Origin: Rhodothermia bacterium
GTDB taxonomy: Bacteria > Bacteroidota > Rhodothermia > Balneolales > Balneolaceae
Assembly (NCBI GenBank): GCA_030427885.1
Contig: JAUICM010000003.1
Span: forward strand, 124,001 to 188,000
DNA: 64,000 bases
Reading direction: 5' to 3'
Of the stretch, positions 17,078 through 27,714 are shown piece after piece (the first letter of the stretch is position 1; each line of letters begins with the position of its first letter). The translations under genes and the position numbers were made by a program. Below the pieces are notes generated by a model. The model ran no database searches. It was not told the DNA's origin and was given only the letters and a program-made list of their open reading frames with translations.

Positions 17078-18748
17078 ATGTTGTTCAGAAAATCTCTATA
17101 TCTGATTGTTTTACTGATCCTCCCATTTTCCGCAATTGCACAAAATACAGGCATTGATTCCTTAAGATCTCTGATCATCAGCAGCACTCCCGATACTGTC
17201 AAAATTGATCTCTATTTAAATATCGCTCAGAAATTCAATCAAACTAATCCCGATTCTACTGAGATATATGCCCTGCGGGCTAAAGATCTTTCTGAGAAAC
17301 TGGGTCACCTTTATTATTCGGCCTACAGCTGGAATATTGTTGCAGCAGCTTATATGCGTCTTGGCTCTTACAGCAATGGATTATCGGCTTTAAAAGAGGC
17401 ACAAAAATACGCTGAACTTCTTAATGACGATCATATTTCCTTAAAGGCGCATATACTCCGTGGACTTGGAAATATTTACTTTATCCAATACAAATATGAA
17501 GAAGCGATCTACTTTTATAATGAATCTCTTGAATTGTTTGAAAAGGCAAATGACATTTCTGGTATCGGGTTTGTCTATAACAACTTCGCCAATGTGTACT
17601 ATGAAACCCTGAAGTTTGATTCTGCTCTCATCTACTATAAAAAATACCTGGAGATCGAAACTTCACAAGGCAATGAAATGGGAATGGGAAGTGCCTACCT
17701 GAATATGGGTATGCTGTATCAGGAAATGGATTCTGTAGATCAGGCCATTGAATATAGTTTAAAAGCAAAAGAGATCGCTGAGAAGCACAATGCCCTTGTT
17801 ATGCTTACCTATCCTCTTAAGGTTTTGAGTACTGTTTCAAGAGATAAAGGGGAATACCAGGAATCGATAGAATATGCTACACAAAGCCTGGAAATAGCTG
17901 ATGATCTTGGGATCATTTATGAACAGAAGGATGCACATGATAATCTGGCCGCTTCTTATGAGAAGACCGGTAACTATGAGCTCGCTTACACCCATTACAA
18001 AGCCTTTAAGGAACTCAATGACAGCCTCCTGAATGAAGATTCGAACAACAAGCTTGCGGAAATGAGAGCTAAATATGAGACCGAGAAAAAGGAGCAGGAG
18101 ATCGCAGTTCTGGAAGCTGAGAATAAACTTCACAAAACAAGAAATCTCGTTATTAGTCTTGTTGCGGGCATCATCCTTATACTAATATCTGCTACCTCAA
18201 TTCTATATGCCAGCCGCAAAAGAAAAGAACTGCTGCTTTTAGAGAAAGACAATGAAATTGCAGAATCGAAAAAGAAACTGGCCGAAGAAGAGCTTCAAAA
18301 TTCAAAGCTGAGGGAAGAAAACCTGCAGAAGGAACTAACCAACTATGCACTCCATATTGTCGAAAAGAATGATTTCCTTGACGAGGTGAAATCGGAAGTT
18401 TCTCAGATCAAAAATCAGATCCGGAATCAGGAGGCCCTTACACATATAAACAGGTTGGGGTCGAAGATCTTCCAGAACCTCATGATCAATAAAGACCGGG
18501 AGGAATTTGATATTCAGGTAGAACAGGCATGTGAGGGATTCTTCAAAAACCTTGAGACCAAATTTCCGGATCTTACCTCTCAGGAACGGAGATTATCCGC
18601 ATTACTTAGGTTGAATCTTAGTTCTAAAGAGATCTCGGGAATCATGAATATCTCTCCAAAAAGTGTGGATCAGGGACGTTATCGCCTCAGGAAAAAGCTT
18701 TCTATAAATACACAGAAGAATCTTTCTGTATTCCTGAACCAGATCTAG
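17078..18748 (+). CDS. TPR-repeat transmembrane regulator with C-terminal HTH
   Basis: A signal-transducing regulator of about 556 aa from the preferred ATG at 17078, which gives the signal peptide FRKSLYLIVLLILPFSAIAQ. An upstream in-frame GTG at 17021 would put 19 polar residues before it. About six tetratricopeptide repeats follow (A-x-Y-x-LG and FVYNNFANVYYE patterns) in the exported part. After a membrane helix (LVISLVAGIILILISATSIL) come a long charged coiled-coil and a LuxR/GerE-like HTH (LTSQERRLSALLRLNLSSKE, ISPKSVDQGRYRLRKK). Periplasmic TPRs may sense a protein or peptide and drive cytoplasmic DNA binding. It lies between two paralogous small genes. Confidence 0.85.
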   Translation: MLFRKSLYLIVLLILPFSAIAQNTGIDSLRSLIISSTPDTVKIDLYLNIAQKFNQTNPDSTEIYALRAKDLSEKLGHLYYSAYSWNIVAAAYMRLGSYSNGLSALKEAQKYAELLNDDHISLKAHILRGLGNIYFIQYKYEEAIYFYNESLELFEKANDISGIGFVYNNFANVYYETLKFDSALIYYKKYLEIETSQGNEMGMGSAYLNMGMLYQEMDSVDQAIEYSLKAKEIAEKHNALVMLTYPLKVLSTVSRDKGEYQESIEYATQSLEIADDLGIIYEQKDAHDNLAASYEKTGNYELAYTHYKAFKELNDSLLNEDSNNKLAEMRAKYETEKKEQEIAVLEAENKLHKTRNLVISLVAGIILILISATSILYASRKRKELLLLEKDNEIAESKKKLAEEELQNSKLREENLQKELTNYALHIVEKNDFLDEVKSEVSQIKNQIRNQEALTHINRLGSKIFQNLMINKDREEFDIQVEQACEGFFKNLETKFPDLTSQERRLSALLRLNLSSKEISGIMNISPKSVDQGRYRLRKKLSINTQKNLSVFLNQI

Positions 18749-18754
18749 TTCGGA

Positions 18755-19225
18755 TTAAATTCGTGAGATATGAAGTTCAAAGATCGGTTTCTTCCGTCCA
18801 CTCTCTTTATCAATAAAACCAAGATCCATTAATTTATTGACCTCAATAACCGGATTTATTTCATATACACTTTCTCCGGAAACTTCAGCAGCTTCTTCAT
18901 TCCTGTTGTCTTTAAGCATCACTTTCCAGTTTTCAAAAAAAGCGTCTGAACTTTTTATCGAAATGCTCCCAATATTCGTTTGATCGATCTCTTCAAAATT
19001 CAACCCGATCACTACTGTACCATCCTTAAGATTAGTAACTGTATTATACAGGATCGATTTTTGGCCATGCGGAGAAATGATATCTGTCATCAGATATTTG
19101 TCTGTTATATGACGGCCGAAATTGAATTTGTTAAGACTTGGGTCTGTAAGAATAACTTCCCACTTTGCATTTCTTACAGTTGGCTTAACATTAGCCTGCG
19201 CTGTTTGTAGCATTTGAATTTTCAA
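18755..19225 (-). CDS. Small protein of unknown function, paralog of the 16291-16755 product
   Basis: A 156-aa protein of no named family that I recognise. It shares the layout of the 16291-16755 product: AKWEVILTD, DKYLMTDIISP, FFENWKVMLKDNR and a C-terminal FELHISRI. No signal peptide or transmembrane segment is evident. The gene is convergent with the TPR-HTH gene and only 6 bp separate the stop codons, with no hairpin, so transcription from the two strands probably overlaps. Its promoter region (19226-19309) does not show the TTGTAGAGAT sites seen upstream of the other paralog. Confidence 0.7.
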   Translation of the reverse strand: MKIQMLQTAQANVKPTVRNAKWEVILTDPSLNKFNFGRHITDKYLMTDIISPHGQKSILYNTVTNLKDGTVVIGLNFEEIDQTNIGSISIKSSDAFFENWKVMLKDNRNEEAAEVSGESVYEINPVIEVNKLMDLGFIDKESGRKKPIFELHISRI

Positions 19226-19309
19226 TGATACCTCTATGATTGCTAACTCTTTAATCTATTGGGATTATAACCAATAAATTTTAAAACTAATAGTAAATAT
19301 AAAGGTGTT

Positions 19310-22300
19310 TTACTTTATAAGAACCATCTTTTTAGAAATATTCAATGCCCCTGTTTCCAGCACATAAAAATATACACCGCTGGCTTTGCTTCCGGAATTC
19401 CATGTAAATGAATGGCTGCCTGCACTCTTAACACCGTTCACAAGCACATCCACTTCTCTTCCCAGGGCATCGTATACTGCAAGCTTAACAATACTTTGCT
19501 GTGGTAATCTAAAGCTGATCCTGGTACTTGGGTTAAACGGATTTGGGTAATTCTGGTCCAATTGGATCTCTGAAGGTAGTTCTGTCTCTTCTTCTTTTGA
19601 GACGCTCACTCCGTTTTCAGTGCCCGGCGTGCCACCAACTTTTAACGAAACTACCCAGTTTTCTCCTAGTGAATTATCCGACATCGGGTTTTCCAGTTCC
19701 ATACTATATCCCGTTGCAACGGCTCCGGCTGGCCAGGGTGATTCCCCGAGATATTCTACTGAATCAATGATCGCACCAGAGTCAGTATACAACCTCACCT
19801 GATCTCCATTACTGGAAAGCCCAAATCCAAGCTCACCAAAAAGTGAACTTACTTTATTATAACTACCGTTAAAATCTTCCAGATCATCGGCAACAACCAG
19901 ATAAGCGCCAGCAGCTAATTCTGTTCCATCTGGAAATATATACTCATGATCATCATCACTATCCTTGAGAACCCAGCTACTTATATCGATATCATATCCT
20001 GCAGCATTGTACAATTCGATCCAATCACCTGAGTCAAATTCATCGCTACTACTATGCATGATCTCATTGATCACTACAGTGGTTTCTTCACCATCAGAAG
20101 CTTCAAAATTTGCAACCAATGAAGAACCCGGATCCACCATGATCCTGTGTTCTTTAGAATCTGAATCACCGCTCCATCCTGTAAATTTATATCCGGGCTT
20201 TGGAATTGCAGTTACCGGTACTTTCACCCCGCCAAAGTATTTTCCCGACCATGGATAGTTTTCAGGATAAACCCTATTTACCCGCACATCACCGTATTCT
20301 GAATCTGAAACATCTACTTTTATACTGCGGGGTAGGGAAAGGTCAAAACGGTCCCGAATAAAAGTTTCCATGTAGGACCTGCGATTATCCGCAAAATCCC
20401 TCATAGTATTCAGATCACTCTGCCAGGTACTGACACTTGAGCCCCAGGCCTGGTCATTCCTTACAGTGGCAACGTGGCGCGGAATCTCTGACTCGATCAA
20501 TCCGGATAAAGAATCTATTACAGAGTTGATATACTCAGCTTCAAATCTGGTATTCATCAGGTCTGACATCCTGTTGACAAATTTCTGAACAAATACATCA
20601 CTCTGAACCATTTGTCTGAAAATGTAGGTTGACCATGGTGGATTTGGCCAGTCGGGACCATTAGGATCCAGTGCGAACTCTATGGTATTCTGAACAACGT
20701 TATAATCATATAAATTGAAGCCAAAGTCAGTATCATACATGATCCATCGCCACTTGCCGTTTGTCAGCCTGTTTCTCCAGAATTTGATATTGTTACCGGG
20801 CCAGTCGGTGTTCGCATAGTAGATCTCTGCAGCCATATAATCGGTATAATTATCAATATCGATCATATCCTCAATTTCCTGATACTGATCGGGGTCAGAC
20901 ATATTTGCTGAGCCAAGGGCATCTCTGAATGCATTATAAGCTTCATTATCTCCGTGAATAGCCCATCCATCTCCTTCCAGAAGATCTATCTCATCCGCAT
21001 CTGCTTCACTGTTCGACTCAATGAAATGCTCATTCACTTTCTCACGGATATTATGAATCCCCCAGTATTCTCCATTGATATACAGAACTGCCGGACGGAA
21101 TGCCTGATAGTCAAGAGCGCTGCCCTCCATCAGGGTTTTCATCATACCGTCACGGATCATTGAATGTCCCTGTGAGGTGAAGTCATTTCCTGAATTCCTA
21201 AGCACAAATGCCTGGAACTTATCAATGTCTTTCTCTTCAAATAGTTTGTATTCCAGCTCAGAATTCCCGTACTCATTCCTGAAATAAATGGCCAATGATT
21301 TCGCCGGATTCGAACGACTACAACCTCCAAATATCTTAGCCCCTGCTCCGGAGACAAATGCTCTCGATTTGTCCTTCTCATAAAGTTCAACGGTAACAGG
21401 TATCTCCCAGTCCTGATTCCAGTTCACTTCTCCTTCACAGTTTCCTGAAACTCCATTTGTACCACGCACATAAATACCTGACTCATCACTCCAGAGGTTG
21501 TCGGGGTGAGTGCTCAATGAAACTACGGGCAGTTCATGTTCCTCATCTTTGAAATAGGTTTTGGTAACAATATTACTTGGAAGTTTACCCGGTTCAAATG
21601 ATCTGAACTTTAGAGTAAATGTCTTAGACAGGGTTCTGGCATCCGATCTAAATGGCAATGATTCTATAGTGGGATCTCGACCATCCCATGAAAAGCGAAT
21701 AACATCTCCCAGTGAAGTATCTGCCAGAGCTACGCTAAGCTGCCCGTTGTAAAATCCCTCTGGTTTATCAAGTTCGGGATCAGCACTTCTTCCAACATAG
21801 CCTTCTGATGTATTAGCGAGTCGAGGTGTTGGATTCAAATAAATGTAGAAAAGTGAATCATTTTCTGCTGAGCGACCATAAGACTCTCCGGTTCTCAACT
21901 CCGGAAAAGCAAGGTGGTCGATACTAGCACTATCAGGTGAAGTAAGAAACAGCTCTTCCCCTTCCGAACTCAGCTTAAAATTCAGATGGTAGGTTTCTGT
22001 TGAACTTCCAAGATCCAGAAAAGGGATCAGCGTCAAATCCGATGACCCGGTACTGTTGTTATGAACCTGAATAGCGAGAGTATTCTTTCCCTGCTGAACA
22101 AGGTCCAGAAAATTATTCAGGTCTATCTCCGGTAGTTCCTGCCCCTGAATCAGCATAGGTTCAGTATAAATGGTAGCCGTTGCATTATATGCTAATGGAG
22201 CGGTGCCAACCATATTTTCGCGATGCACCTCAGTTCCATTGATGTAGGCAACATAGCCATCATCGAAGTCCAGCTTCATCAACATTCCATTGATCAACTC

Positions 22301-22834
22301 TTTATTCTCTACTGAAAATGATGTTCTGGTAAATATAGAGAGGGTTCCATCTGGTACTGTAGTTGCATCATCTCCGTCTCCATACCCAATTCCAAATACA
22401 CCATCCTGCCAGTTTGAATCATCGAAATCATTTGTGATCCAGCTGTCATCCACTGCTGATTCAGGTATGATGTACTTTGTTGAATTTCCTTGTACGATCA
22501 CATTTTCCCAATCGAAAAGCTGGCCCACCTGTTCTTTATCAGAAGCGAACAGAATGTAATACTCACCCGGCGCTATACTGACTTCAGGAAATGTAAACTT
22601 GAAGAGGTCAAGTGAATCGTCCGAGATCCCATATCCTTCCAGTGAAACTGTGCTGTCAGAATAGTTATATAACTCGATCCAATCCGGAAAATCGCCATCT
22701 TCATCCGCCAGTCCTGAAGCATTACTGGCTACAACTTCGTTAATATAAATCTGTGCCTGCAGGGCATCAGATTGTACTGCAGTCCACACTAAAAGCGCTA
22801 CCAGGCTTAGGGCGACTAATGCTGCTTTTTTCAT
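19310..22834 (-). CDS. Secreted CotH-kinase-family protein with lamin-tail domains and T9SS tail
   Basis: A large (1174 aa) secreted modular protein. In order: signal peptide (about 1-27), a lamin-tail-like domain (INEVVASNASGLADEDGDFP), a jelly-roll-like region (to ~290), a chitobiase C-terminal-like segment (FSWDGRDPTIESLPF), a CotH kinase-like domain (about 430-790, with FRNEYGNSELEYKLFEE, GEYWGIHNIREKVNEHFI and WRWIMYDTDFGFNLYD), an InlB-type repeat (PKPGYKFTGWSGDSD), a second lamin-tail domain (INEIMHSSS...WIELYN) and a C-terminal type IX secretion domain (QNYPNPFNPSTRISF ... GVYFYVLETG ... KKMVLIK). CotH domains phosphorylate proteins in spore coats and some effectors; activity here is unproven. 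It is probably displayed on the cell surface. Confidence 0.88.
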   Translation of the reverse strand: MKKAALVALSLVALLVWTAVQSDALQAQIYINEVVASNASGLADEDGDFPDWIELYNYSDSTVSLEGYGISDDSLDLFKFTFPEVSIAPGEYYILFASDKEQVGQLFDWENVIVQGNSTKYIIPESAVDDSWITNDFDDSNWQDGVFGIGYGDGDDATTVPDGTLSIFTRTSFSVENKELINGMLMKLDFDDGYVAYINGTEVHRENMVGTAPLAYNATATIYTEPMLIQGQELPEIDLNNFLDLVQQGKNTLAIQVHNNSTGSSDLTLIPFLDLGSSTETYHLNFKLSSEGEELFLTSPDSASIDHLAFPELRTGESYGRSAENDSLFYIYLNPTPRLANTSEGYVGRSADPELDKPEGFYNGQLSVALADTSLGDVIRFSWDGRDPTIESLPFRSDARTLSKTFTLKFRSFEPGKLPSNIVTKTYFKDEEHELPVVSLSTHPDNLWSDESGIYVRGTNGVSGNCEGEVNWNQDWEIPVTVELYEKDKSRAFVSGAGAKIFGGCSRSNPAKSLAIYFRNEYGNSELEYKLFEEKDIDKFQAFVLRNSGNDFTSQGHSMIRDGMMKTLMEGSALDYQAFRPAVLYINGEYWGIHNIREKVNEHFIESNSEADADEIDLLEGDGWAIHGDNEAYNAFRDALGSANMSDPDQYQEIEDMIDIDNYTDYMAAEIYYANTDWPGNNIKFWRNRLTNGKWRWIMYDTDFGFNLYDYNVVQNTIEFALDPNGPDWPNPPWSTYIFRQMVQSDVFVQKFVNRMSDLMNTRFEAEYINSVIDSLSGLIESEIPRHVATVRNDQAWGSSVSTWQSDLNTMRDFADNRRSYMETFIRDRFDLSLPRSIKVDVSDSEYGDVRVNRVYPENYPWSGKYFGGVKVPVTAIPKPGYKFTGWSGDSDSKEHRIMVDPGSSLVANFEASDGEETTVVINEIMHSSSDEFDSGDWIELYNAAGYDIDISSWVLKDSDDDHEYIFPDGTELAAGAYLVVADDLEDFNGSYNKVSSLFGELGFGLSSNGDQVRLYTDSGAIIDSVEYLGESPWPAGAVATGYSMELENPMSDNSLGENWVVSLKVGGTPGTENGVSVSKEEETELPSEIQLDQNYPNPFNPSTRISFRLPQQSIVKLAVYDALGREVDVLVNGVKSAGSHSFTWNSGSKASGVYFYVLETGALNISKKMVLIK

Positions 22835-22933
22835 TCAAATGAGGGTTCGCTGATCTTTTAACTTCGTGAGTCTAAACTTTCAATGTATACTATTTACCAA
22901 TAAATCGTAAGAAAAAATTATAAAGTATATATG

Positions 22934-22961
22934 AAAAAAGCCCTGCTATGAGGGCTTTTTT
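22934..22961 (-). terminator. Terminator after eno
   Basis: AAAAAAGCCCT and AGGGCTTTTTT form a perfect 11-bp stem with a 6-base loop, flanked by A/T tracts so that it could work in both directions. It lies 23 bp past the eno stop on the minus strand. Confidence 0.88.
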
Positions 22962-22983
22962 AAGTCAAAACTAAGAAATAGGA

Positions 22984-24282
<1,299 letters not shown>

Positions 24283-24406
24283 TTAATTTTTTCGATCAGT
24301 TAGTAAGTGACTAAAGGTACTACGATTTAATATGTACTTAAAGTCATTGATGAATAAGTTTTCGTAAATTAGCAGAGTAATATAAATTTTAAATAAAGTA
24401 AGAACC

Positions 24407-25108
24407 TTGTCGATCATTCACCCCTGGATCATTCTTTTTGATATTGATGGTACCCTTCTCACTGTAGACCGAAATTTTAACCGACCTTTATTACGAAGTA
24501 TTATTGATGACCTGGGAATTGATTATCCCGGTATGGAAAAAGATCCATTCTCAGGTAGGACAGATCATGATATCATTTCTTCTTTTCTCGTTAATCACGA
24601 CTACGATGAAGATCTCTACCAGACTTTTAAAGAAGTGTATCTCGAACGGATCCAGAAAGAGATCAATGAGAATCATGTTTTAAGACATGAACATATTGAT
24701 GAGGCTATCGACTTTTTTGACCGGCCAGGTTTTGTTACCGGTTTGCTTACCGGTAACTATCCTGATGCAGCTATCATCAAACTTAAAACAGCCAATATAC
24801 ATCATGAGTTCGCATTTGGAGCATTTGGTGAATTCCATAAAGACAGGAATATGCTCCCACAGCTTGCACTAACCTCTATTAAGGATATGCTAACAGTTGA
24901 ACCTGATCCTCAGCGGTTTATTATTATCGGAGATACTCCAAGAGATGTGATATGTGCGAAATCAGCCGGTATGAAATGCGTTTCTGTAACTACAGGAAAG
25001 TTCAGTCGAAGCGATCTTGAAACACATGGACCGGATCTTATTATTGAGAATCTGAAAGATCCGGCCGACTGGTTCGAAAAATTAACAGGAGAGAAAGTTC
25101 AGGCTTGA
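24407..25108 (+). CDS. HAD-family hydrolase (phosphoglycolate-phosphatase-like)
   Basis: A cytosolic haloacid-dehalogenase phosphatase of 233 aa. Motif I is FDIDGTLL (nucleophile Asp12, Asp14), motif II is LLTGNYPDA, and the late acidic motif is IIGDTPRDVICAKSAG. A helical cap lies between (about 20-95). This is the phosphoglycolate-phosphatase/beta-phosphoglucomutase layout; the true substrate cannot be read from the sequence. The start is TTG at 24407, and no ATG lies before motif I. The stop is 4 bp from the stop of the convergent next gene. Confidence 0.85.
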   Translation: MSIIHPWIILFDIDGTLLTVDRNFNRPLLRSIIDDLGIDYPGMEKDPFSGRTDHDIISSFLVNHDYDEDLYQTFKEVYLERIQKEINENHVLRHEHIDEAIDFFDRPGFVTGLLTGNYPDAAIIKLKTANIHHEFAFGAFGEFHKDRNMLPQLALTSIKDMLTVEPDPQRFIIIGDTPRDVICAKSAGMKCVSVTTGKFSRSDLETHGPDLIIENLKDPADWFEKLTGEKVQA

Positions 25109-25112
25109 TCTT

Positions 25113-25937
25113 CTACCACATCCATCCAAACACAAATGTGATCTGAGCCGAACCAAAGTATTTGGATGCATCATATGATTCAACGAAGGCATCCTGATCT
25201 ACAGTACCATCCGGGTTTCTGATGATATTGCCAGCTCCATCCCGTCCAGGCTGGAACGGCTCCATGATCTGAATTCCGGAATCGAAGTAATAGAAGCTAT
25301 ATCCAAACTGAAAGGTTTGTAGTTTTGCAAAGTTATCACCGAAATCGATACCAAGAACCAGGTCACCAGTCCATCCCCACAGAGTTTCTGAATCTTTCCA
25401 GCCCTGAAAAATATCCAACACTGGCTCGAAGCTGCTGTATTCGTATAAATTTGATTCTCTGAACCCATTTCCATTCTGATCTTTGAAATATGGATAGGTT
25501 ATGGCAAGTGTAGGTCCAACACTCATTGAAGTATGAACCCTGAAATTATCATTTATCGCCTGTGCAAATAACCGTCTTTTGATCCCGATAGTAGCTGGAA
25601 AGGTAATTACCCTTTTAAACTTACTTGGTATGGTCTTACTCCCGAAATAGTAATCAATGAAAGTCTGTTCGCTGGGATCGCGCAAGCCTGCTATTTTTAA
25701 ATTCACTAAACCTTCGGTGTACGAGCTGAGGCCTTTTCTGAACTGCATTCCTAAACCAAAGCCAAAATCATTCAGATTAAAACTAAATCCGAACCCGGAT
25801 CTGAACCCTTCATCATATAAATTCTTGGGCTGTTGAATGCCCTGAAGTTCTGGTTCACCATATTGTGCCTTGACCTGCTCTGTACCCGCGACTAATAATA
25901 ACACCAGCGTAAGTGCAATAAAATTCTTCATTTTCAT
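25113..25937 (-). CDS. Exported outer-membrane-type protein of unknown function
   Basis: A 274-aa protein with an N-terminal signal peptide (FIALTLVLLLVAGTEQVKAQ). The mature part alternates aromatic and polar residues (FGFSFNLNDFGFGLGMQF, FQFGYSFYYFDSGI) and ends ITFVFGWMW, consistent with a small outer-membrane beta-barrel. I do not recognise a specific family. It stands alone on the minus strand, convergent with the HAD gene, with an AT-rich 145-bp spacer to the next divergent gene. Confidence 0.7.
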   Translation of the reverse strand: MKMKNFIALTLVLLLVAGTEQVKAQYGEPELQGIQQPKNLYDEGFRSGFGFSFNLNDFGFGLGMQFRKGLSSYTEGLVNLKIAGLRDPSEQTFIDYYFGSKTIPSKFKRVITFPATIGIKRRLFAQAINDNFRVHTSMSVGPTLAITYPYFKDQNGNGFRESNLYEYSSFEPVLDIFQGWKDSETLWGWTGDLVLGIDFGDNFAKLQTFQFGYSFYYFDSGIQIMEPFQPGRDGAGNIIRNPDGTVDQDAFVESYDASKYFGSAQITFVFGWMW

Positions 25938-26082
25938 ACCTTTGGGAATAATTCAGTTTGTAAATAACAAATAATCAACGAAAAAAACTTCAATTTCTTA
26001 TTGCCTTAAGTATATAACCTGTTATTTTCCTCTCAAATTTTTTAAGAGGCACACTAGAATTTTTATTCGATAAATTATAGGA

Positions 26083-26469
26083 ATGAACTCACACACTACC
26101 TATCTGGTTTTTGGACCAGCAGCAACGTTGAAAAGAATGTCATCAAAATTATTTGGCGATCAGGAGCCAAAGTTTCTCTATTCAAGAACAATTGAAGAAA
26201 CGAATGAGCAGTATTTTGTTGCCGTTTACGAAGAATACGAAAAACAGATTAATTCCAGTGTAACGCTTACCTGTATTTTTGAGAACTCTCCGAAGCACAA
26301 CAAGATCATTCTCAAGAAAACAGGTGGACGAATGGGATTCAGAGGCAGCTCGCTCTCAGAGGAACGAAATGTTGAATCGAATGTAATTGATTTTATTTTC
26401 GACTTTGCTAAAAGATACGGCCTGACTGTACAGGAAGAACGCATTTCAGACCAAAAAGAAGAAGAATAA
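26083..26469 (+). CDS. Small hypothetical protein upstream of prmC
   Basis: A 128-aa soluble protein with no signal peptide, membrane helix or motif I can name. It begins NSHTTYLVFGPAATLKRMSS and ends in a charged tail (SDQKEEE). The hydrophobic spacing suggests a mixed alpha/beta fold. It ends 4 bp before prmC, so the two are probably cotranscribed. Function unknown. Confidence 0.65.
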   Translation: MNSHTTYLVFGPAATLKRMSSKLFGDQEPKFLYSRTIEETNEQYFVAVYEEYEKQINSSVTLTCIFENSPKHNKIILKKTGGRMGFRGSSLSEERNVESNVIDFIFDFAKRYGLTVQEERISDQKEEE

Positions 26470-26473
26470 TTAC

Positions 26474-27340
26474 ATGCCAAAACCTCCTTCTGAATGGAAT
26501 GTTTTGTCCATGCTGGAATGGGCAACTTCCTATTTTGAAGAAAAAGGCATCCGAAATCCACGCTTCAGTATCGAGTGGTTACTTGCTCATGTAATGGATG
26601 TTCGGCGGCTGGATCTTTATCTCTTGTATGACCGCCCCCTTAACCCGGATGAACTTTCCCTCCTTAAACCACTGGTAAAAAGAAGAAGCGAGCACGAACC
26701 TCTTCAATACATAACCGGAGAAACTGACTTCTATAACACAACGATCAAAGTCCGGCCCGGTGTACTTATTCCCAGAATGGAAACTGAACAGCTGGTGGAG
26801 TTGGTTTTAAATAATAATTCAGAAAATCCCGCTCTCAGGATTTTAGATATTGGAACAGGATCAGGTTGTATTCCTATCGCTCTTAAAAAAGAAGAGCCCG
26901 CTTTTAACATATTTGCCAGTGACATCTCTGATGAAGCGCTTGAGATCGCCAAAGAAAATGCAGCCTTTAATGAAACAGATATCAGTTTTGTAAAAGACGA
27001 TATTCTCAACCCTTCAGCATTCGGGGAAGATCAGAATTTTGATATCATCATTTCTAACCCCCCTTATATTTTAGAAAATGAGCGTGCAGGTCTGGATAAG
27101 GAAGTAAAAGATTTTGAACCTTCCCTTGCCTTATTTTGTTCATCCACCTCATCTATGTTCTCGGCCATTCATGATTTTGCACTTAGTCACCTTAACATTG
27201 GTGGGCAATTATATCTGGAACTTCACGAGAACAATGCCGGGGAAGTATTGGAAATTTTTTCTACTCCAAACTGGTCGGCATCGGTGATGAAGGACTACGG
27301 AAATAAGGATCGGTTTTTGATCGCAAAAAAGTTGAAATAA
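26474..27340 (+). CDS. prmC: Release-factor glutamine methyltransferase
   Basis: PrmC (HemK) uses S-adenosylmethionine to methylate the Gln of the GGQ motif in release factors. At 288 aa it shows the N-terminal helical domain with EHEPLQYITGETDFY, the SAM-binding motif LDIGTGSGCIPIAL (about 124-137), ASDISDEALEIA and the catalytic NPPY at 195-198. It starts 4 bp after a small hypothetical gene and is followed by the dnaA upstream region. Confidence 0.95.
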   Translation: MPKPPSEWNVLSMLEWATSYFEEKGIRNPRFSIEWLLAHVMDVRRLDLYLLYDRPLNPDELSLLKPLVKRRSEHEPLQYITGETDFYNTTIKVRPGVLIPRMETEQLVELVLNNNSENPALRILDIGTGSGCIPIALKKEEPAFNIFASDISDEALEIAKENAAFNETDISFVKDDILNPSAFGEDQNFDIIISNPPYILENERAGLDKEVKDFEPSLALFCSSTSSMFSAIHDFALSHLNIGGQLYLELHENNAGEVLEIFSTPNWSASVMKDYGNKDRFLIAKKLK

Positions 27341-27714
27341 TTGAAATTCTAATTTTGAATTTCCGAAATACTTTCACTTTAAAAAATGTGGAAAACTTGT
27401 GGAAAAGTATTTTTATTCACAGATCTTCGTCTTCAGATTAGGTTAATTGTATGTTATGGCAATATTACCTGGAAACCCCAAGCTTGGGGTTAAAACAGGG
27501 TATATTTTTTAACTCATTGAGCTACAGCGATTTATAAATTATTTATGAGTGTGGATAACTTTCTAAAAATGCTTCAACTCCGGTTTGACAAGTCGTTCAG
27601 AATTCTCCATTTTCAATCGCAGAAACAGTGTGAATGGTTTCAGTTCGCTGTGGATAACTAAACTCGCTCAAAGAACTTATAATTTTATTTCCGGAGGTAT
27701 AAGGAACATTGCAA
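27341..27714. other. dnaA upstream region with DnaA-box-like sites; oriC candidate
   Basis: This gene-free spacer of about 370 bp is AT-rich. It carries two perfect copies of TGTGGATAA, the reverse of TTATCCACA (27550-27558 and 27649-27657), and two near-copies TGTGGAAAA (27387-27395 and 27398-27406), all in the same orientation. The perfect palindrome AACCCCAAGCTTGGGGTT is at 27474-27491. The T-rich and AT-rich stretches at 27501-27545 could unwind easily. This is either an autoregulatory dnaA promoter or part of oriC. GGAGG and AAGGAA precede dnaA. Confidence 0.6.
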
